64,000 nt of DNA from Saccharothrix sp. NRRL B-16314. GTDB taxonomy: Bacteria > Actinomycetota > Actinomycetes > Mycobacteriales > Pseudonocardiaceae. The notes beneath the pieces are model-generated. The model saw nothing but the letters and a program-made list of their open reading frames with translations. It was not told where the DNA came from and did not search any database. Where the stretch lies: NCBI RefSeq assembly GCF_000716595.1, contig NZ_JNXC01000017.1, positions 62,001 through 126,000 on the forward strand, written 5' to 3'. Positions 58,662 to 64,000 of the stretch are shown here, piece after piece. Position 1 is the stretch's first letter; every line of letters begins with the position of its first letter. A program made the position numbers and the translations under genes.

Positions 58662-60386
58662 TCAGTTGATCTCGACCATGGGCGCCTTGAGCGCGGCGTG
58701 GGTGCCGCCCTCGACGGACACCGTCCTGCCCTTCAGCACCAGGTCGCCGAGCCCGGCGTCGACGGTGATCCCCTTGGCGTCCAGGGAGATCGAGCCGAGG
58801 ACGCGGCGACCCCGCGGTGTGCTCACCCTGATGTCGATGCTCCCGGTCTTCTCGTCCAACGTGATGTCCAGCCGCTTGTCGCCGGTCTGCAGCCGGACGC
58901 CGGCGGTGGTGAGGCCGTCCAGCAGTTCGAGCCGGTTGCCCTTGCGGGACACCAACGACCGCCGGTTCACCCGGCCGCTCGTGGGGTCGATCAGGGGCAG
59001 GTCGTGCGGTGACGGCTGGTCGATGCCGTTGTAGAGCCCGCCGAGCACGTACGGGCGGTCGAGGCTGCCCTGCTCGAAGCCGACCAGCACCTCGTCGTTG
59101 ACCTCGGGGCTGAACACCCCGCCGCCGCCCACACCGCCCCACTGCACGGTGCGAACCCAGTCGGTGACGTAGTTGTCGTCCAGCCAGGGGAACTTCAGCC
59201 GCACCCAGCCCCGCTGGTCCCGGCCGACCTCCTTGACGTCGGTGACGATCCCGGTGGCCAGACCCGGCATGCGCGGCGAGCGGGCGGGTCCGTTGCCGCC
59301 CAGGGCCAGCCCCGCCAGCGACCGGTCGGGCGAACTGCTCACCGTGACGATGCTGCGGTAGCCGGTCTCGGGCTCCAGCACGTGCCGCACGGACGAGGGG
59401 GTGTAGCGACCGCTGAACGCAGGCCCCGCGTCGGCCAACGCGATCGGCACGCCGGCGCGCAACTGGGGGTGGCCCTTGGCGACCGCCTCGATCTCGGCGT
59501 ACCCGGCGCTGACCGACTCGGCGAGCGACCGGGCAGCGGTGTCGGCCTCGGCCTGCGTGCTGTACGGCGTGTCCGCCACCAGCATGGTGGTCCGCTTGCC
59601 GGCGACGGACTCCCCGAAGCCGGGCAGAATCGTCCTGCTCCGGTTGGCCGGCTCGACCGCGACGAACGCCTTCTTGGTGGCCACGTCCCAGGCGCGGACC
59701 TCGACCTTCTCGACCTGGTCGGAGCTGGTCAGCGAGGCGCGCAGGGCCAGCAGGTCGCCGTGGCGGAGCACCAGCGGGCTGTCGTCGGTGCGGGGGTCGG
59801 GCGCACTGGACGCGGGCTTGGGCTTGAGCAGCTCCAGCGTGCCCTTGTCGTCCACCTGGACGGTCACGCCGTGCTCGCGGGCGAGTTGCTGGAGGAACTC
59901 CCAGTCCGACACCCCCGCCTGGCTGATCTGCGTGTACCGGACAGGGGAGAGCTCGACGCGGCCCACGGTGAGGCCGGCGTTGCGGGCGACCTGGCGCACC
60001 ACCGTGGCGGCGGGGACGTTGCGGAACGCCTCCACCCGGCGGCCCCGGAACAGCCGGTGCGCCTTGCTCATGGCGCGGATGACGGTGAACGAGCCGGTCG
60101 AGTCGCCGTCCGCCTCCAGGCCGGTGACCTCGCCGCCGAACAGCTGCACCTGCGCCTTGCTCTCGACCGTCACCACGGACACCGTCACCGGCATGCCGAT
60201 CTTGATGCCGCTGTCGGCGAGCAGCTCGTGGTTGCCGTCCCGGTAGGTCAGGACCGCGAGGTCCGGCAGGCCGACGTTCTCGTCGACCACGCAGCTGACC
60301 AGCCTCTTCGCCCACGTGGGCGACAGCGAACCGGCGGTCACGATCGGGTCGGCGGCGAACGACCGGAACGACTTGCGGTTGGTCAT
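58662..60386 (-). CDS. VgrG/gpD-like spike protein
   Basis: A 574-residue spike. The N-terminal region (residues ~20-330) resembles phage late control gene D; FPWLDDNYVTDWVRTVQWG and VNDEVLVGFEQGSLDRPYVLGGLYNG belong to the OB-fold and VgrG domain, and the C terminus forms a β-helix (VRLQTGDKRLDITLDEKTGSIDI). It would form the central spike below the tube. GGAGGAGG is 4 nt before the ATG, and the ATG overlaps the LysM stop by 4 nt. Confidence 0.9.
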   Translation of the reverse strand: MTNRKSFRSFAADPIVTAGSLSPTWAKRLVSCVVDENVGLPDLAVLTYRDGNHELLADSGIKIGMPVTVSVVTVESKAQVQLFGGEVTGLEADGDSTGSFTVIRAMSKAHRLFRGRRVEAFRNVPAATVVRQVARNAGLTVGRVELSPVRYTQISQAGVSDWEFLQQLAREHGVTVQVDDKGTLELLKPKPASSAPDPRTDDSPLVLRHGDLLALRASLTSSDQVEKVEVRAWDVATKKAFVAVEPANRSRTILPGFGESVAGKRTTMLVADTPYSTQAEADTAARSLAESVSAGYAEIEAVAKGHPQLRAGVPIALADAGPAFSGRYTPSSVRHVLEPETGYRSIVTVSSSPDRSLAGLALGGNGPARSPRMPGLATGIVTDVKEVGRDQRGWVRLKFPWLDDNYVTDWVRTVQWGGVGGGGVFSPEVNDEVLVGFEQGSLDRPYVLGGLYNGIDQPSPHDLPLIDPTSGRVNRRSLVSRKGNRLELLDGLTTAGVRLQTGDKRLDITLDEKTGSIDIRVSTPRGRRVLGSISLDAKGITVDAGLGDLVLKGRTVSVEGGTHAALKAPMVEIN

Positions 60387-61090
60387 CGGGCCTCCTCCAT
60401 CGCGGGCACCAGCAGTTCGACCCCCGGCACGAGCAGTATCGGGTCGTCGATGTCGTTCGCCTCGGCGATGACGCGCCAGGCGGTGGCGTCGCCGTACTCG
60501 CGCCAAGCCAGCTGCGGGAGGCTGTCGCCGGCCACGACGCGGTGCGTGCGGCGGGCTTCGCGCGACCCGGACGTCGGGTTCTGGCCGGGGGTGTCGGCGC
60601 CGGCCTCCTCGATCGACAGCGCGCACCTCGCCCGCAGCGGCCGACCGTCGACGTCGAACAGCGAGTAGTCCACCGACAGGTTCGACAGCACGCCGTCGAA
60701 CGACGTGGTCTTCGAGGTGCCCCACTCGAAGCGGACCCACGGGCTCGCGGGCTTCTTCGTCGCCAGGCTCTTCTTGGTGGGCACGCAAGCCTTGAGCAGC
60801 TGCTCCACGCGGGTCTCGACCGAGTTGTCGTGCGTGGCGGTGGCGTCGAGGAACACGTCGACCGACAGGTTCCGCGGGCCGCTGCCGACGAACTCGGGCA
60901 TCGACGTCTCGTCCGCCGTGCGGGAGGGGTTGCGGCGCCACTCGGTGTTCTTGCTCAGCGCCAACGTGCTCGGGTTGAACTGGAACTTCACCGTGGCCAG
61001 CCGGGCGCCCGGTTTCGCGCCGGCCTTCGCGGGTGGCTCCATGATGACGAGCTGGGCGCGGGTGAGGCTCGCCCCGGGTTTGCGTGCCAT
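60383..61090 (-). CDS. LysM-domain eCIS adaptor protein (Afp7-like)
   Basis: 235 residues. The N-terminal part (VKFQFNPSTLALSKNTEWRRN, then LSVDVFLDATATHDNSVET) matches the tail-tube adaptor seen in contractile injection systems, and the C-terminal ~55 residues form a LysM domain (RTHRVVAGDSLPQLAWREYGDATAWRVIAEANDI). It probably links spike and tube and may contact peptidoglycan. Confidence 0.88.
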   Translation of the reverse strand: MARKPGASLTRAQLVIMEPPAKAGAKPGARLATVKFQFNPSTLALSKNTEWRRNPSRTADETSMPEFVGSGPRNLSVDVFLDATATHDNSVETRVEQLLKACVPTKKSLATKKPASPWVRFEWGTSKTTSFDGVLSNLSVDYSLFDVDGRPLRARCALSIEEAGADTPGQNPTSGSREARRTHRVVAGDSLPQLAWREYGDATAWRVIAEANDIDDPILLVPGVELLVPAMEEAR

Positions 61091-61103
61091 GTCATCCCTC
61101 CTC

Positions 61104-61529
61104 TCAGGACGCGTCGATGCCTTCGTGGGCGAATTCGAGGGTTTCCGTGGCGGCCTGGGAGGTCGACGGGTCGAAGGACGGGCCCTGCCAGCGGACCGGG
61201 ACGATGCCCTGGACCTGCCAGCTGGCGATCGTGCTGCCGTCCGGGGTGAGGGCGACGATCTCGCCGTCCTTGCGCTCGACCTTCTCGATGACGTCGTTGA
61301 GCCACTTGACGACTTTCGCGGTGTCCGAGGTGACCGGCCGCGTCATCGTGATGTTGGACCAGGTGATGCGGGAGGGGAGCTGCCAGCTGAAGCCGTTGTT
61401 GCCGCCCTCGGCGAACTGCTCGACCTCCATCTGCGCGCCCATGCCGTCACAGGTGTGGAACGCGCCGAGGTCGTTGCCCGCTATGGAGAGCCGGAAGAAG
61501 ACGCTGGTGGCGAAGAGGGTGTCGGACAT
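61104..61529 (-). CDS. Injection-system inner tube protein
   Basis: 141 residues resembling gp19/Afp1-type tube proteins: FRLSIAGNDLGAFHTCDGMGAQMEVEQFAEGG and PSRITWSNITMTRPVT, and a C-terminal LEFAHEGID. These proteins polymerise into the inner tube. The gene ends 13 nt before the LysM gene. The sheath genes are not in the window. Confidence 0.88.
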   Translation of the reverse strand: MSDTLFATSVFFRLSIAGNDLGAFHTCDGMGAQMEVEQFAEGGNNGFSWQLPSRITWSNITMTRPVTSDTAKVVKWLNDVIEKVERKDGEIVALTPDGSTIASWQVQGIVPVRWQGPSFDPSTSQAATETLEFAHEGIDAS

Positions 61530-61556
61530 CAGGATCTCCAGTTTCGGTGTGCCGGG

Positions 61557-64000
61557 TCAGCGGCGGCGGTCGTGCAGGTTGCCGCCGCGCTCGCGACCGT
61601 GGCGCAGTTCGGCGCGCAGGAGCCGGCCGACGGGGTCGAGCAGGCGGCGGGCGAGGTCTTCGAGGTCGGAGCGTTCCAGGCGCTGTGGTGTGGACTGGTT
61701 GGCTGAGGCGTGCTGGCCTGCGGTCTTGTCGGCCGGGTTCTTGTCCGGGTTCTTGTCCGGGTTTTCGTCGACAGCGTTGTCGGCCAGGGTGTGGTTCGGT
61801 GACCGTTGGACGGTGACCGACCGGGTGACCGGGGTCGCGGGCTTCGCTCCGGCCGGCTGGACCGGCTTCGGCGGGGCCACCACGACGGGTGGGTAGGCCG
61901 GTTTGACGGGCTGGTCGGCGGTGGACCCTGGGAGGTCGGTTGGTGGGGTTGGCCGAACCACGGCGCGATGGGTGCTGTTCGTCGGTGTGGCGCTGCGCTG
62001 GACGTTCCTGGACGGTGTCGCGACGTGCTGAACGTGAGTGGCATCGGTGGCGGCTCGCTGCACGCTGGTCACTGGTGTCGCCGGTGTCGCCGGTGTCGCA
62101 GTTGTCGCAGTGCGCTGGCCGCCGGTCGCAGTCGTCGCAGCACGCTGGACGCTGGTCGCAGTCGTCGCAGCACGCTCGACGGTGGTCGCCGGTGTCGCGG
62201 CGCGCTGGCTGCCGGTCGCGGTGCGTTGGACGCTGGTTACCGGTGTCACGGTGCGCTGCGTGCTGGTCGCAGGTGCCGCGGCACGCTGCACGCCGGTCGC
62301 CGGTGTCGCGCTGCGCCGGATTCCGGCTTCTGGTGTCGCGGGGTGCTGGATGCTGCTCGCCGGCGTCGTGGCGCGCTGGACGTCGCCCGATGTCGTGGCG
62401 TGCGGCGGCCCAGCCGTGGGGAGCACCGGGTCCGGATGCGTACGCGCACCCCTCTTGGCAACCGCGCGTTGAACGTCCGGCCCGGTGCTCCCATCACCCG
62501 AAGGACGGCGCGCTGCCGAGCCCTGCCGGGAGGGGGACGTCCACCGGAGCGGGACCGCCTTGGGCAGGTTCGCCGTGTGCGGAGGCAGGTCCGGGGGCGT
62601 GGGGGAGACCAGTGGCCGTGCCGGGAGCAGAGGCGCGACCGCGACGTGGCCGTGCCCGACGTCGCCGCCCTGAACAGCGTGACCCTCAGCAGAGCGGCCC
62701 TCAACAGAGCGGCCCTCAAGAGGGCGGCGCTGCACGGTCGGGCGGTCGAGCCGGACAACGGGCAGCCGTGCCTGCCCCAGTGACCGTGGCACCCCCGAAG
62801 ACTGACCACTAGCGGGCAGGTGGTGTCGCTCGCCCGGACGGTGGCGCGGGTGGCCGGCAGGCGTCTCCGCACGCGTAGTGGCAGTCGACCGGCCGACTGT
62901 CGGTGATCCGATCACCGAGTTCGATGCCTCCGATCGCTGCACGACCGCACCGGCCGGGATCTGCGCCAGCGGCTCGCCGAGGACCGGTCCACGCGGACCT
63001 GGCCTGTTCTGAGCGTTGAATTCGGGTGTTCTGAACGTAGGACTCACGGGGGTTGAGTGTTCGACTTGCGGGGTTGAGTGGCGCTGGACCATCGCGGTGG
63101 GTGGGATCTGTGCCAGCGGTTCGCCCAGGACTGGTCCTGTTCTGGGCTTCCGCTGCACCGGTGACGGGCCGGGCGTTGGGCCGGGTTTTGGGCCGAGTGG
63201 CGGGCGTTTGCGACTCGGCATGGTTACGGGAGCGGTGGGTTCGCCAGTCGGTTCGCCGGGGGTCGGTTGGTTTGGGGTGGATGGTGGCGTGGTGGTCTGG
63301 CGTTGTACTGGCGTCGAGCCAGGTAGTGGTGTGGGGGCGGTTGTCTGGCGTTGTGCGGGAGCGGGGGGCGACGGCCTGCCGACTAGAGGTGTCGGTTCGG
63401 GTGAGCTGGGTGGCGTGGCCGGTGGGGATGCCGAGTGCCGTCCTGCCACCGGGGGTGCCGAGTGCGGTCCTGCCGGCGGAGGTGGTCCGACCAGCGGGTT
63501 CGGTTCGGTGGGCGGGGTTGGTCCGAGCAGTTCGGTCCGTGAGGTGGGTGGGGTGGTGGTGGCCGGCCGGGGGTGCGGTGCGGGTGAAGGGGAGGTTTGG
63601 CGTTGCACTGTCGGGGTGTTGGCGGGGCTGAGGGCTGGAATCGGGCGTAGGGGGGTCACTTCCCGGCGTGCTGCGGTCAGCGGCGTGCCGAGTGGGCGCA
63701 AGGGGACCGGGGTAGCGGGTGACCGCTGCACGGTGGATGGCTTCGGTGTGACCGGGGACGACAGCACTGGGTGCGCGTGAGCCGGGGTCGAGGGAGACGG
63801 AGTGGCGGCGGAATGTTCCGTGTCCGAGGCCACCGCGTGGGAAGTGACGGCGGTGGGTCGGAGGGCGACTGTGAGCCGGTCGTTCCCCGTGTACTCGCCG
63901 GGCTCGCCGGTGTGCCGCGCCACCCCGTGCATCACACCGGCCGGAGCGCCCGGCAAGACCGCGTGACCCAGTTCCCCGCCCGACCTGTGGTCCTGCCACG
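61557..64000 (-). CDS. Large Pro/Thr-rich VQR-repeat eCIS-associated protein, 5' end outside window
   Basis: The frame is open for more than 800 codons and is not closed at 64000. The sequence is rich in Pro, Thr and Ala and dotted with VQR motifs (for example TVQRSPAT, PSPVQRKPR, AVVQRSEAS, TSVQRAAT), typical of actinobacterial eCIS-linked proteins that often carry a DUF4157 domain. A GPVLGEPLAQIP segment is duplicated. Only the C-terminal 35 residues look folded (LEDLARRLLDPVGRLLRAELRHG). No DUF4157 or protease motif is visible in this part. It may be a scaffold or an effector partner. The start codon is undetermined. Confidence 0.6.
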   Translation of the reverse strand, partial: WQDHRSGGELGHAVLPGAPAGVMHGVARHTGEPGEYTGNDRLTVALRPTAVTSHAVASDTEHSAATPSPSTPAHAHPVLSSPVTPKPSTVQRSPATPVPLRPLGTPLTAARREVTPLRPIPALSPANTPTVQRQTSPSPAPHPRPATTTPPTSRTELLGPTPPTEPNPLVGPPPPAGPHSAPPVAGRHSASPPATPPSSPEPTPLVGRPSPPAPAQRQTTAPTPLPGSTPVQRQTTTPPSTPNQPTPGEPTGEPTAPVTMPSRKRPPLGPKPGPTPGPSPVQRKPRTGPVLGEPLAQIPPTAMVQRHSTPQVEHSTPVSPTFRTPEFNAQNRPGPRGPVLGEPLAQIPAGAVVQRSEASNSVIGSPTVGRSTATTRAETPAGHPRHRPGERHHLPASGQSSGVPRSLGQARLPVVRLDRPTVQRRPLEGRSVEGRSAEGHAVQGGDVGHGHVAVAPLLPARPLVSPTPPDLPPHTANLPKAVPLRWTSPSRQGSAARRPSGDGSTGPDVQRAVAKRGARTHPDPVLPTAGPPHATTSGDVQRATTPASSIQHPATPEAGIRRSATPATGVQRAAAPATSTQRTVTPVTSVQRTATGSQRAATPATTVERAATTATSVQRAATTATGGQRTATTATPATPATPVTSVQRAATDATHVQHVATPSRNVQRSATPTNSTHRAVVRPTPPTDLPGSTADQPVKPAYPPVVVAPPKPVQPAGAKPATPVTRSVTVQRSPNHTLADNAVDENPDKNPDKNPADKTAGQHASANQSTPQRLERSDLEDLARRLLDPVGRLLRAELRHGRERGGNLHDRRR

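Overview
The window is a high-GC actinomycete chromosome segment. Dense genes, GTG/TTG starts, ATGA/GTGA stop-start overlaps, SARP regulators with ATPase domains, a PucR regulator, a class I lysyl-tRNA synthetase and DUF3558/DUF2690-type exported proteins suggest a filamentous actinobacterium, probably Pseudonocardiales (Saccharothrix/Lentzea/Actinosynnema-like). The taxon is inferred; no rRNA or tRNA gene is visible.

Layout. 0-7.4 kb: an aryl-CoA ligase, a glycosyltransferase fused to a Gfo/Idh/MocA-like domain, an SGNH lipoprotein, a PadR/GyrI-like pair behind a perfect palindromic operator, and a lipoprotein/membrane-protein pair. 7.4-13.8 kb: a five-gene reverse-strand operon in which every junction overlaps by 4 nt. 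It encodes a ferritin-like protein, a LodA-family quinoprotein split into two ORFs, a radical SAM/SPASM enzyme and a flavoprotein; I read it as a tryptophylquinone oxidase with two maturases. 14-22.2 kb: metabolic and housekeeping genes (galactarate/talarate dehydratase, DadA and PucR, class I LysRS, LexA, a GH3 hexosaminidase) with clear hairpin terminators. 22.7-29.7 kb: a reverse-strand operon of TIR-NTPase, STAND-TPR ATPase and radical SAM/SPASM, with a possible 53-residue peptide ORF in front and an AhpD-like gene further upstream.

30.0-38.0 kb: a forward RiPP-like cluster. A 22-residue peptide behind a strong ribosome binding site is followed by a hairpin attenuator, an asparagine synthetase with a C-terminal PqqD-like tail, a CPBP membrane protease, a nucleotidyltransferase, a PqqD/RRE protein, a three-gene ABC exporter and an AurF-like diiron oxygenase. 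It resembles lasso-peptide clusters but has no B2 transglutaminase-like protease. 38.3-51.4 kb: three SARP-type regulators (the last two are giant tandem paralogs), an XRE-TPR regulator, small exported proteins and a patch of decayed genes. 51.4-52.2 kb is repeat-rich and apparently non-coding.

52.2-64 kb: the 3' part of a reverse-strand extracellular contractile injection system (eCIS): a proline/threonine-rich VQR-repeat protein running off the window, tube, LysM adaptor, VgrG-like spike, PAAR tip, gp25, baseplate J and tail protein I, then a zinc-ribbon membrane protein, an epimerase and a LuxR-type regulator. Sheath and ATPase genes would lie beyond 64 kb.

The strongest candidates for undescribed biology are the split-LodA/radical SAM operon, the asparagine-synthetase RiPP cluster without a B2 protease, and the TIR/STAND/radical SAM operon.
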